NCBI RefSeq assembly: GCF_020194175.1
Contig: NZ_JADYVX010000011.1
Span: 124,001-188,000 of the forward strand
From: Bradyrhizobium sp. BRP22
GTDB taxonomy: Bacteria > Pseudomonadota > Alphaproteobacteria > Rhizobiales > Xanthobacteraceae
Reading direction: 5' to 3'
DNA length: 64,000 bases
Made by a program: the position numbers and the translations under genes. Shown here piece after piece: positions 46,615 to 56,628 of this stretch (within the stretch, counting starts at the first letter, position 1; the number at the start of each line of letters is the position of its first letter). The notes under the pieces are model-generated. The model worked only from the letters and a program-made list of their open reading frames with translations, did no database searches and had not been told where the DNA came from.

Positions 46615-47571
46615 ATGAGTCCCGAGTACCCCGTCATCCTCCATCATTTTCCGCAATCGCCGTTCTCGGAAAAGATACGCGTGATCCTGGCGCTGAAGAA
46701 CGTCACATGGACCTCGGTGCTGATTTCCCGGATCATGCCTCGCCCGGATCTGATGCCCCTGACGGGAGGCTACCGGCGGACGCCAGTGCTGCAGATCGGC
46801 GCCGATATCTATTGCGATACCCAATGCATCGTCCGCGAACTGGAACGGCGCTATCCGCAGCCGACACTGTTCCCGAGCGGGTATTACGGGCTTGCCGCGG
46901 CGACGGCGATGTGGACCGACCGGCCGTTCTTCCAGAACACCGTCAACCTGATCTTCGGCTCAGTCGCCGACAATGTGCCGCAGGAGTTCATCGACGACCG
47001 GGAAAAGCTGCGCGGCGCCAAGTTCGACGTGGCCGCCATGCGGGAGGCGATCCCGCAGATGCGCGACCAGTTTCGCGCCCACCTGCAATGGATCGAGGCC
47101 CAGCTTCGCAACGGCCATAGCTGGATGTGCGGCGACCGCGCCAGCCTGTGCGATGTCAATGCCTACATGAACATCTGGTACGTGCGCACCAATCTTCCCG
47201 ATCTCGACAAAATGCTCTCCGAATTCCCCGCTACGCGATCATGGGAGGCGCGCATTCGCTCCATCGAGCACAAGCCATCCAGGGAAATCTCGCCGGCCGC
47301 CGCGCTCGAAATCGCCGCCGCCGCGACGCCGCGAACCACCGTGCTGCCCGACCCTTACGATCCCAACCGCCGCAAGCCGGGCGACCTGGTCGAGGTGATG
47401 CCCGATGACTACGGCAAGGTGAGAGTGAGCGGCGAGATCGTTTCGCTGTCGTCACAGCATATCGCGATCCGCAGGCAGGACCCCCGCGCCGGCGAAGTGG
47501 TGGTGCACTTCCCGCGCGCCGGCTTTCTGGTGTTTGATGGCGGCAAAGAGGCCGAAGGAGATTCTTTATGA
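46615..47571 (+). CDS. Glutathione S-transferase-like protein with C-terminal extension
   Basis: The 318-residue protein has an N-terminal thioredoxin-like GST domain (HHFPQSPFSEKIRVILALKN, then RRTPVLQIG and an ELERRYPQ segment) and a helical GST C-domain ending in RTNLPDLDKMLSEFPATRSW. About 100 further residues then form an additional, mainly beta-looking domain (PGDLVEVMPDDYGKVRVSGE, SLSSQHIAIRRQDP). The extension is unlike standard GSTs. ATG 46615 has GGGAGGG upstream. The stop overlaps the next gene (ATGA). Confidence 0.85.
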   Translation: MSPEYPVILHHFPQSPFSEKIRVILALKNVTWTSVLISRIMPRPDLMPLTGGYRRTPVLQIGADIYCDTQCIVRELERRYPQPTLFPSGYYGLAAATAMWTDRPFFQNTVNLIFGSVADNVPQEFIDDREKLRGAKFDVAAMREAIPQMRDQFRAHLQWIEAQLRNGHSWMCGDRASLCDVNAYMNIWYVRTNLPDLDKMLSEFPATRSWEARIRSIEHKPSREISPAAALEIAAAATPRTTVLPDPYDPNRRKPGDLVEVMPDDYGKVRVSGEIVSLSSQHIAIRRQDPRAGEVVVHFPRAGFLVFDGGKEAEGDSL

Positions 47572-47951
47572 TCGATCACATCGGTTTTCCGGTTTCCGAT
47601 TATCAGCGTTCCCTGGCGTTCTACCGGCAGGCGCTGGCGCCGCTCGGCTACACGCTGATCATGGAGGTCACGCAGGAGAACGGCGCCGATCAGGCAGCCG
47701 GCTTCGGCGCCGGCGGCAAGCCGGATTTCTGGATCGGCGGCGAAGGCGGACTTGAGAAACCGTTGCATGTCGCAATCGCGGCAAAGGACCGCGCCACGGT
47801 GGATGCCTTCTACAAGGCCGCGCTCGCGGCCGGCGGACGCGACAACGGCGCGCCCGGCATCCGCGCGCATTACCATCCCAATTACTACGGCGCGTTCGTG
47901 CTCGATCCCGACGGGCACAACATCGAAGCGGTCTGCCACGCGCCGGGATGA
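47568..47951 (+). CDS. VOC-family (glyoxalase-like) protein
   Basis: The 127-residue protein has a single vicinal-oxygen-chelate fold: it starts MIDHIGFPVSDYQRSLAFYR, has HVAIAAKDRATVDAFYKAAL and ends YGAFVLDPDGHNIEAVCH. His and Glu residues suited to metal binding are present. It overlaps the GST gene by four bases, so the two are probably co-translated and may act on the same electrophilic or aldehyde substrates. Confidence 0.9.
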   Translation: MIDHIGFPVSDYQRSLAFYRQALAPLGYTLIMEVTQENGADQAAGFGAGGKPDFWIGGEGGLEKPLHVAIAAKDRATVDAFYKAALAAGGRDNGAPGIRAHYHPNYYGAFVLDPDGHNIEAVCHAPG

Positions 47952-48079
47952 ACTCCGACTTCGGCGCCGGAACATCAGAGCATGTGTCCCGTTATCGTTG
48001 CTCCGCAACAAGAAGGGAGCGAGCCATGACGCGTGATGATTCGCGCGCGACCGGGAACAACGGCACGGTTGCGAGCTAG

Positions 48080-48319
48080 ATGCCGATCGAACCGCCCGAG
48101 ATTCCGCCGACGACGCCTGGCACGCCGAGCGAACCACCGCCCGGGATCCCTCCGGGCAATCCGCGTCCTGAGGTGCCGCCCCCGGCGCGTGAGCCAGGTG
48201 AACCGCCATTGCCCGACGAACTGCCCGGCGAGCTGCCGGATGAATTTCCGATTCGCGGGCCGGACGGACCACGTCCACCGAGTCCAACCGATGCTGCGGA
48301 ACCGCGCGGGGAACAATGA
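48080..48319 (+). CDS. Proline-rich small protein (79 aa), possibly split by an amber codon
   Basis: The product MPIEPPEIPPTTPGTPSEPP... has about one third proline with PPG, PPx and PEPP motifs. I recall similar proline-rich ORFs in related genomes that begin with MPIEP. No clear ribosome-binding site precedes ATG 48080. A well-placed one (AGGGAGCGAGCC) precedes ATG 48026, which is in the same frame but followed by a TAG at 48077. The protein is possibly exported or disordered; function unknown. Confidence 0.5.
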   Translation: MPIEPPEIPPTTPGTPSEPPPGIPPGNPRPEVPPPAREPGEPPLPDELPGELPDEFPIRGPDGPRPPSPTDAAEPRGEQ

Positions 48320-48520
48320 TGCGCAGACGATTTGCGAGCGTCGTCTGAATGAGCAATGAACAAGCTTGCTTGCAAGTCATTGCAGCACTGAAATAAAAAG
48401 CCCTTCCGCTTTATCGCCCGCCACATTGCGGCCTAACGGATAGCTGTTGATCCGACCGTCGAGCTATTCGGCCCCCGCCCATCCCCGCCATTGCCAAGAA
48501 CTTTTCCGGGACCTTCCATC

Positions 48521-50518
48521 ATGACAAACCTTCGCCTCGTGCTGCTTGCCACGACCGCATTGACGGTGACGCAGCTCATAAGCTCCGCATCGCATGCGCA
48601 AACCGCGCCGCTCGTCGTGGCACAAGCGGAGAAGAAGGAGGAAGGCGGGCCGGAGGGAAGACCGAAGCAGCCACCGAAGGCGGCGCCGCCAGCGGCTGCG
48701 CCGAAACAGCCTGGTCCGCCTCAGCACCCTGGCGCCGCTCCGCCCGCCCATCCTCCCGCGCCACCAGCCGCCGCTCCGGCGCGACCGGCACCGCCGCCGG
48801 CTGCTGCACCCGCACGACCGACACCACCGCCTCCTGCTGCGCCGGAGCGGCCAACGCCGCCGGCCGCCGCTCCAGCACGGCCAACAGCGCCGCCCCCGGC
48901 TGCGACGCCCGCGCGTCCAACGCCGCCTCCGGCAGCAGCGCCGCACGCACCGACGCCGCCAACTGCGGCTCCGCCCGCGCATACGCCGCCACCTGCTGCT
49001 GCTCCGCCGGCACGTCCCGCGCCACCAACTGCGGCTCCGCCGGCGCGCACGCAATCGCCGGCGGCTCCATCCGCCGCAACGCCACCCGCTGCGCCCGCCG
49101 CGCCAGCCACTCCGACGCCACCGCCCGGTGCGCGAAAGGAAGCGCCGCCCGCCGGCGCCAGGCAGCCCGCGGCTGCACCCACCGCCGCGCCGACGCAGCG
49201 CGCGCCCGGGGCAGCGCCGACGCCCACCACGCCGTCGGCCGCCGGAACCCCAACTCCGACCACTCCGCCAGCACGGCCTGGTGCGGCGACAGCGACGCCT
49301 CCCGCAGCCGGCGCGCCGGCGAGCCCGCCACCCGCTGCGGGGACGCCGTCTGCGGCCCCGGCGGCGCCGCAAGCGCGGCCCGGTGTTGCACCCGGCGCCG
49401 CCGCGACGCCCAGCGCGGCGCCCGCAGCTCCCACTGCCGTGCCCGGGACGCCCGCTGCCGCACCACCGCCCGGACAGGCGCAGAGTGCGCCACCCACGGT
49501 GGCCCCGGCGTTCCGTCGGGCGCCGCAGGTCACCGCGCCATTGCCGCCGCCCCCGGCCGATTTCGGCACCAAGTTTTCCCGCGAAGGCGTGGCGATCGGG
49601 CCGCGACGCATCGAGGACTTCCGCGCCGAGCGACGCGAGATCCAGGAGGGCGGCCGCACCGTCATCACCGAGCCGGGCCGGATGATCATCCGCGACCCGA
49701 GCGGACAGGCCTATGTCCGCCACAGCGAGATCGATCGCTTTCGCTATGGCGCGCGCGACGTCCAGACCCAGATGGTCGGCGGCGACACCCGCACCGTCGT
49801 GGTTCGTCCGGACGGCTCGCAGATCGTCACGGTGGTGGGACGCGACGGCCAATTGCTGCGCCGGATCAGGCGCGACCCGCGCGGCCGCGAGATGGTCATC
49901 ATCGACAACAGCTATCGCGACCCGGGCGCGGTCGGCGGCTTCTACGTCGACATGCCGCCGCCGGTGGTGCGCATCCCCTACAACCGCTACATCGTCGATG
50001 CCGAAGAGGCGTCGCCGGACGTGATCTACGAGACCATGGTGGCGCCGCCGGTCGACCGCATCGAACGTCGCTATTCGCTGGACGAAATCCGCTACAGCCC
50101 GAACGTTCGCATGCTGATGCCGAGCATCGACGTCAACACCATCAACTTCGACACGGGATCGTGGGAGATTTCCCAGGATCAAGCGGCGAAGCTGCAGGTG
50201 ATCGCCGACGGCCTGAACCGCGCGCTCCAGCGCAATCCGCAGGAAGTGTTCCTGATCGAGGGCCACACCGACGCTGTCGGCAACGAGGTGGACAATCTCT
50301 CGCTCTCGGACCGCCGCGCCGAATCGACGGCAGAGCTGTTGACCCAGCAGTTCCAGGTCCCCGCGGAAAACCTGACCTCGCAGGGTTACGGCGAGCAGAA
50401 CCTGAAGGAGCAGACGGACGGACCGAGCCGCATCAACCGGCGCGTCACCATCCGCCGCATCACCCCGCTGCTCAACGGCGGCACCGCCTCACTGCCAGCG
50501 GCCGCCGCGCCGCGTTGA
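48521..50518 (+). CDS. OmpA-family protein with large Pro/Ala-rich region
   Basis: A signal peptide (MTNLRLVLLATTALTVTQLI...ASHAQ) precedes a long Pro/Ala/Thr-rich disordered stretch (about residues 50-345), then a mid domain (VAIGPRRIEDFRAERREIQE, RRIRRDPRGREMVIIDN, RYIVDAEEASPDVIYETMV). A C-terminal OmpA/MotB domain (about 540-655) contains FDTGSWEI, FLIEGHTDAVGNE and SLSDRRAESTAELL, typical of peptidoglycan binding. It may be an outer-membrane or periplasmic anchor spanning the envelope. The GC-rich repeats are protein-coding, not a CRISPR array. Confidence 0.9.
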   Translation: MTNLRLVLLATTALTVTQLISSASHAQTAPLVVAQAEKKEEGGPEGRPKQPPKAAPPAAAPKQPGPPQHPGAAPPAHPPAPPAAAPARPAPPPAAAPARPTPPPPAAPERPTPPAAAPARPTAPPPAATPARPTPPPAAAPHAPTPPTAAPPAHTPPPAAAPPARPAPPTAAPPARTQSPAAPSAATPPAAPAAPATPTPPPGARKEAPPAGARQPAAAPTAAPTQRAPGAAPTPTTPSAAGTPTPTTPPARPGAATATPPAAGAPASPPPAAGTPSAAPAAPQARPGVAPGAAATPSAAPAAPTAVPGTPAAAPPPGQAQSAPPTVAPAFRRAPQVTAPLPPPPADFGTKFSREGVAIGPRRIEDFRAERREIQEGGRTVITEPGRMIIRDPSGQAYVRHSEIDRFRYGARDVQTQMVGGDTRTVVVRPDGSQIVTVVGRDGQLLRRIRRDPRGREMVIIDNSYRDPGAVGGFYVDMPPPVVRIPYNRYIVDAEEASPDVIYETMVAPPVDRIERRYSLDEIRYSPNVRMLMPSIDVNTINFDTGSWEISQDQAAKLQVIADGLNRALQRNPQEVFLIEGHTDAVGNEVDNLSLSDRRAESTAELLTQQFQVPAENLTSQGYGEQNLKEQTDGPSRINRRVTIRRITPLLNGGTASLPAAAAPR

Positions 50519-50535
50519 GGCGAGCGTTTTCGAAC

Positions 50536-50565
50536 AAATGGCCGGGAGCGATCCCGGCCATTTTT
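50536..50565 (+). terminator. Rho-independent terminator after the OmpA-family gene
   Basis: Stem AAATGGCCGGGA (50536-50547), loop GCGA, stem TCCCGGCCATTT (50552-50563), followed by T residues to 50565. It lies 18 bases beyond the stop codon. Confidence 0.93.
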
Positions 50566-50637
50566 GTTTCGACTACTACGACAAACTCGCCTCAGACTTT
50601 TGATGGGTTTCGCTTCGCTCTGCCCATCCTACGAACC

Positions 50638-50721
50638 CGTCATTGCGAGCGAAGCGAAGCAATCCATCTCGCCGCTTGCGGAGGCATGGATTGCTTCGTT
50701 GCTTCGCTCCTCGCAATGACG
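50638..50721. repeat. Interspersed palindrome, CGTCATTGCGAGCG family (copy 2)
   Basis: Starts CGTCATTGCGAGCGAAGCGA and ends CTCCTCGCAATGACG; inner GAAGCAATCCAT and ATGGATTGCTTC pair. It is very similar to 13271-13354. A fragment of the GTAGGGTGGGCA family (TGGGTTTCGCTTCGCTCTGC, about 50603) is directly to the left. It lies between convergent genes. Confidence 0.88.
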
Positions 50722-50747
50722 ATTGGGCAAGTGCTCAGTGCATTCAG

Positions 50748-51683
50748 CTACGTGCACGCCTCGCAGATCGCGGCGACATGACGATGATCAGTGCCGCAGC
50801 AGCCGCCCAGAATCCGCATGCCGGGAAATGACCGCCGCAGCTCGACGTAGCGGCGGCCGAGATCGACCGGATCGCCGGCATCGAGCGTCTCGGATTCGTC
50901 GAGCTCCTGATGGCTCTTGACCGATGCATTGGCCCTGACGCCATGGATCCGCGTGGCCCATGTTTCGTCCGCCTTCAACGCGCCTTCGAAATGAGTCGGA
51001 TGGGCGCAGTTGATCAGGAAATATTCCGGGCCATTTTGCGTGGCGCGATCGACGGTCTCGACCGCGTCACGCAACGTTTCACCCATCACCAGGCGGCCAT
51101 CGGTTTCGACGGTGAAGGCGATCGCGACAGGAATGTTCCGCGCCTTCGCGGCGCGGACGATGCCGACCGCTTCATTGATCCCGGTCAGCGTGAACGCCGT
51201 CACCATGTCGGCGCCGGCTTCCGCGAAAGCGGCGATCTGTGGCGCGTGATAGGCCTGCGCCTCTGACGCATCCATGTTGCCGGCCTTGTAACCGTCGCCG
51301 CGCGGACCGATCGCGCCGGAGATCACGCAGGGCATGTTCGGCTGCTCCCAGCCGCTCCGCAGCGCGTTCAGAAATTCGATCGAGCGGATGTTGACCGATT
51401 TCAGCTTGTCCGCATCGTAGCCGAGCTTGGCGCCCCAATCCGGATTGGCCCGCCAGGTCGGACTGTCGAGCACGAAACCGATGCCCTTCTCGCGCGCGAT
51501 CGCAAGATAGGACTCGTAATAGCGCTTGAGGTGCTGACGGCCTTCCTCGCTGTCGAGCAGAACGAAAGCGGCAAAGTGCGGCAGATCGAGGCCGTGATGG
51601 AAGATCAGCGTCGTTTCCATGCCGCCATCGGTCAGAAAGATGCCGCCCCGCCGCTGCGGCAAATCGTGTCGATATTTGGCCAT
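50748..51683 (-). CDS. Homocysteine S-methyltransferase family protein
   Basis: The 311-residue protein contains the zinc-binding cysteines of the family in FLINCAHPTHFE and at ILGGCCGTDHRHVAAIC, and the N-terminal FLTDGGMETTLIFHHG. It is a stand-alone homocysteine/thiol methyltransferase fold, like YagD/MmuM, without the cobalamin domain of MetH. The donor could be S-methylmethionine or another methyl donor; not proven by sequence. Confidence 0.9.
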   Translation of the reverse strand: MAKYRHDLPQRRGGIFLTDGGMETTLIFHHGLDLPHFAAFVLLDSEEGRQHLKRYYESYLAIAREKGIGFVLDSPTWRANPDWGAKLGYDADKLKSVNIRSIEFLNALRSGWEQPNMPCVISGAIGPRGDGYKAGNMDASEAQAYHAPQIAAFAEAGADMVTAFTLTGINEAVGIVRAAKARNIPVAIAFTVETDGRLVMGETLRDAVETVDRATQNGPEYFLINCAHPTHFEGALKADETWATRIHGVRANASVKSHQELDESETLDAGDPVDLGRRYVELRRSFPGMRILGGCCGTDHRHVAAICEACT

Positions 51684-51841
51684 TTATACCTCCGTGATGA
51701 AAAGCGGTCACCGGTAGGTCGGCCAATGCTGGCTTTGGTCGGGCGTTGCTGGTGCCTCATATTGTCGCGACCGATGCGTGATCGAAACGGAGCTGCTGCC
51801 CGAGGCTGCGAGGCCGGGAATTGCAGGGCGAGCGGCCCGAG

Positions 51842-53599
51842 CTATGGTGCCGGTGCCGCAAGCCCCAGCGCATCGACGATGACACGGAAGACCTCCGTGT
51901 TGTCCATCGAGCCGTGAACGCGTTCGCTGCCTGGACCGGTGGCGGTCAGGATGACGTCCTCTCCCGAATGCACGCTGGCGCCAATCATCGCCGGCAGATT
52001 GCCGGGACGCAGCACAGCGCCCGGAACGTCCTTGTATTTGTCATTGGCCTTGAAGGTGCCCGGCTCATCGCCCTTCGCGGTCGGATCGTTCGGGTTGTCG
52101 AGCTTCGGACGGAAGGTCTCGTAATGGTCCGGCAGGCTGGCCGAGAAAATCGCGAGCCGCCGGCTGACATCCACCCGCGACGGGTAGCCTTCGGCATCGG
52201 CGGCCGGATAATTCGGGAAGCCCGCTTTGTCATAGACGCCGACGCGTTCGCGGAACGGCACATTGGGCGTCTTGCTCATGTCGTCATTGATGGTGCCGAC
52301 AAGACTGTTGGGGTGGTTATGGTCGGCCAGCACCAGGATCAGCGTGTCATCGCCGCGAGCCTGTGACCAGTCGCGCGCGAGGCGTACGACATTGTCGAGC
52401 ATGATCGTGTCGTAGACCGCGCGCTCCATGTCCAGCAGATGCGCGTATTTGTCAATCAAGCCTGATTCCACCATCAGGAAGAAGCCGGCCTCGTTCTTCG
52501 AGAGCAGTTTCAACGCGGCTTGGACCTGCTCGGTCAGGTCGGGCTGGTCCGGAAACTTGCCGACGCTGCCGCCTTTGAGGAATTTGCGGTCCAAGGCGCC
52601 GTCCATATTGCCTGACGCGAACAGTCCCAGCAGTTTGGCCGTGTCGGGTCTTGCAGACGCTGCATCAAGCTCGGACTTCGTCGTCACCACCTGATAGTTC
52701 GCATCGCGAAAGCGGGCGACATAATCGATCTCGTCCTTGCGCTTCCCGGCCGCGGCTTGCGGCAGGAAATTGGCGCTGCCGCCGCCCATCAGGACGTCGG
52801 GCCTGGCGGCGAAGAGCTGCTCGACGATCTCGTCATAGGCGGCGCGGCGGCGGGTATGCGCGACCATGGCCGCCGGCGTGGCATCCTCGACTTCGGTATT
52901 GGTGACGATCCCGACGCCCAGGCCGAGCCGCCGCTTCGCGAGGCTTGCAATGGTTTCGACCTTCGGATCATCGAATGGGCTTATGGTGCGATCGGCGTAG
53001 ACGCCCATCGCGTTGACGGCGGCCTTGTGGCCGGTAGCGTAGGCGCTGGCCGCGTTCGCCGAATCAGTGATGATCGAATCGGAGCCCGCGGTTGCGACCA
53101 TCGCCATATGCGGCATGTCGTCGATCGTAAGCTTGCCGAGGCTTTTGCCTTCCGCAATCCCCTTGGAGAGGATGCGCGCGGCAACCCGATGGGCCGGCGA
53201 CAATCCGTCGCCGATGAACAGGATCACGTTCTTCGCCTTGCGCGGGCCGGTATCGTAAACCGACCATACGACGCTGCGGCTGCGCGTGCCGTCGCCGACC
53301 TCCACCTTGACGCTTCCAGGCTTCGTCAGTGCGACGTCGCGGACGATCAGGGCCGACTGCTCCTTGCCGTCTTCGCGGTCCACGAAGGTGCCGGGCTGAC
53401 CGAACGCCGCGGAATAGTCCGTGCCATCAACCGTAACTTTCACGTTCGCCGGATCAACGCGATCGCGAAACTCGACCTTGAAGTCGAAATGCGCGCCGGC
53501 GAGGATGTCGGCGCGATCGATCGGATAGATCGTCTGGGCGACCGTGGACGATCCGGACAGCAGGACGATGAGAGCGGCACCGGCAAATGGCTTGAGCAT
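51842..53599 (-). CDS. Alkaline phosphatase (PhoA superfamily)
   Basis: The 585-residue protein has a signal peptide (MLKPFAGAALIVLLSGSSTV-AQT) and an N-terminal domain of about 100 residues. The catalytic part follows: NVILFIGDGLSPAHRVA (first metal ligand Asp), ITDSANAASAYATGHK with the probable nucleophile serine, DTLILVLADHNHPNS, and a C-terminal ASVHSGEDVILTATGPGSER with metal-binding histidine. It is a periplasmic phosphomonoesterase. No Pho box was identified. Confidence 0.93.
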   Translation of the reverse strand: MLKPFAGAALIVLLSGSSTVAQTIYPIDRADILAGAHFDFKVEFRDRVDPANVKVTVDGTDYSAAFGQPGTFVDREDGKEQSALIVRDVALTKPGSVKVEVGDGTRSRSVVWSVYDTGPRKAKNVILFIGDGLSPAHRVAARILSKGIAEGKSLGKLTIDDMPHMAMVATAGSDSIITDSANAASAYATGHKAAVNAMGVYADRTISPFDDPKVETIASLAKRRLGLGVGIVTNTEVEDATPAAMVAHTRRRAAYDEIVEQLFAARPDVLMGGGSANFLPQAAAGKRKDEIDYVARFRDANYQVVTTKSELDAASARPDTAKLLGLFASGNMDGALDRKFLKGGSVGKFPDQPDLTEQVQAALKLLSKNEAGFFLMVESGLIDKYAHLLDMERAVYDTIMLDNVVRLARDWSQARGDDTLILVLADHNHPNSLVGTINDDMSKTPNVPFRERVGVYDKAGFPNYPAADAEGYPSRVDVSRRLAIFSASLPDHYETFRPKLDNPNDPTAKGDEPGTFKANDKYKDVPGAVLRPGNLPAMIGASVHSGEDVILTATGPGSERVHGSMDNTEVFRVIVDALGLAAPAP

Positions 53600-53741
53600 G
53601 ATCTGGTCCCACGATTGTTCATGGCGCGCCGAATGGCTGCAAACACCACGATCGCGCAGGAGACAAGACTAGCCGTACCTGGTGACGCCTCCGTTACAGG
53701 TCGAGCCCGAGCGCCAGCTCGTGGCCCGGATAGGCGGACGT

Positions 53742-55109
<1,368 letters not shown>

Positions 55110-55180
55110 TTAAGTGGCGCGAATATCAAATTTCGCGCCGGTGGGCACGCGTTTAATGGCGGCCGGCCCCGTGAAGCGGC

Positions 55181-55936
55181 TCACACCGACGGCCTTGGGT
55201 CGATTTCGCGCCGACGCCACCGCCGCGCAAAGCGCGTCAGCGCGGCGTCGACCTGCGCATCCGTCAGCCGCGTCGACGGCCAGCGGTAGATCAGGGCATA
55301 AGCGAGCCAGATCACCAGGTAGGTGACGATGCCGGCAATCGCGACATCGGTGAAGAAGTGCCCGCCAAAGGCCATCCGCAGCGCGCTGGTGGCGATGCCG
55401 AACACCGTCGCCGCCCCAAACGCCAGCGCGCGCCATTGCGGCGGCGCCAGCGCTGCCGGCGCATAGGTCCAGAACGCGGTCGCGCCTTCGCCGGAGAAGA
55501 ACGAGCAGTTGCGCACGCAGGTGCCACGTGGATCCCACCACGGCACGAAGCCCTTGTCGCCGGCGAACTCGGTCACCACCACCGGCCGCGGCCGGCCCCA
55601 ATAGGTCTTGAAGGTGAGGTTGGTGAGGATGCCGGCGGCGAGCAGCATGGTCACCAGGAGGAATGTCGCGGCGCGACCGGAGATCAGCATCGGCCGGTCG
55701 GGTCGGAACAGTTTGACGACGAATGCGGCGATCGCAGGCAACGCGAAACCCCATGCGATCCACATCGCCGCATCGCGCGCAAACGATGCAACCGCGCTCA
55801 GCTTCAGCGGGAAGGTTTTTTGCGCGGCGTCGTAGAACAGCGCGGCGAGTTTCAGGTCGAGCTCGGGAAAGATCCCGAACAACAGCCCGATCACGACCGT
55901 AAGCCCCAGCGCGATGAAAAGTCCGGTGCGATTCAT
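55181..55936 (-). CDS. PAP2-family phosphatase, LpxE-like
   Basis: The 251-residue protein has about six membrane segments and all three PAP2 motifs: KTYWGRPRP, CSFFSGEGATAFW (a Gly-Glu variant at the usual SGH position) and RMAFGGHFFTDVAIAG. Rhizobial LpxE lipid A 1-phosphatases, as I recall, have the same SGE variant, so a lipid phosphatase role at the inner membrane is a reasonable inference. The substrate is not proven. Confidence 0.82.
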   Translation of the reverse strand: MNRTGLFIALGLTVVIGLLFGIFPELDLKLAALFYDAAQKTFPLKLSAVASFARDAAMWIAWGFALPAIAAFVVKLFRPDRPMLISGRAATFLLVTMLLAAGILTNLTFKTYWGRPRPVVVTEFAGDKGFVPWWDPRGTCVRNCSFFSGEGATAFWTYAPAALAPPQWRALAFGAATVFGIATSALRMAFGGHFFTDVAIAGIVTYLVIWLAYALIYRWPSTRLTDAQVDAALTRFARRWRRREIDPRPSV

Positions 55937-55983
55937 GGCGTGCGGTTTAGCCGAGGCGGCACATCATGAAAACCCTTTGCCGT

Positions 55984-56064
55984 CGTCATTCCGGGGCGAT
56001 GCGAAGCATCGAACCCGGAATCTCGAGATTCCGGGTTCGGCTCTTTGAGCCGCCCCGGAATGAC
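55984..56064. repeat. Interspersed palindrome, CGTCATTCCGGGG family (copy 3)
   Basis: Starts CGTCATTCCGGGGCGATGCG and ends CCGCCCCGGAATGAC. Its centre, GAACCCGGAATCTCGAGATT then CCGGGTTC, is fully self-complementary and almost identical to the element at 3777-3856, about 52 kb away. Confidence 0.88.
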
Positions 56065-56075
56065 AGGGACAAGTC

Positions 56076-56567
56076 TCACGGCTCGGGCCGGGACTGCGAC
56101 GGGAGCGGCGGAGGCGGCGACAGTTTGCGCGACGGTTCGCGCCAGGCGCCGGCGGTGCGGCCGGCGATCAGCCAATACACGAGACCTGCGACGATGCCGG
56201 CACCGGTCATGATCTCGAGATGCCGGTGCACGATGCCCTGGAACTGGAACGTATCGGGGTCGAACGGCACCAGGCCGAGATAGCAGGCGGCGCCGACGAT
56301 CGCGCCGCCAATCGCATAGGTCAGAGCGCTCCGGACATTGAAGGCTTCCGTGATCAGCACCACGATCAGCGCCGGCAGCAGCGCGAATCCGGAAATGAAG
56401 ATGAAGCCGAAGCCGAGCACGATGTTGATGGCGTTCTGATCGATCTGGCCGGTGCCGATATCGCTGAACTCGGGATAAAGCACGGCAACGACGATGATCA
56501 TTCCCGCCACCAGGCAGGACGCGAGGAAAGCGAACAGGATCAGGAAGACGCGGCCGATCAGTGCCAT
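56076..56567 (-). CDS. Hypothetical four-span membrane protein (163 aa)
   Basis: The protein starts MALIGRVFLILFAFLASCLV and has four predicted membrane segments, with a short cytosolic C-terminus rich in Pro and Ser (REPSRKLSPPPPLPSQS). No catalytic motif is seen and I recognise no characterised family. It lies 61 bases downstream of rlmN on the same strand and may be in its transcript. Confidence 0.75.
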   Translation of the reverse strand: MALIGRVFLILFAFLASCLVAGMIIVVAVLYPEFSDIGTGQIDQNAINIVLGFGFIFISGFALLPALIVVLITEAFNVRSALTYAIGGAIVGAACYLGLVPFDPDTFQFQGIVHRHLEIMTGAGIVAGLVYWLIAGRTAGAWREPSRKLSPPPPLPSQSRPEP

Positions 56568-56628
56568 GGCTTCATTCCACCGTCAGACCGCGCCCCCGGC
56601 CACGACGAGCTTCAGCGTACCGGCCATT

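Noticed and set aside
48650..49500. Repetitive GC-rich DNA resembling a tandem repeat or CRISPR-like array
   Set aside because: The periodicity is that of Pro/Ala codons in an intact reading frame; repeat units are not of constant length and there are no spacers.
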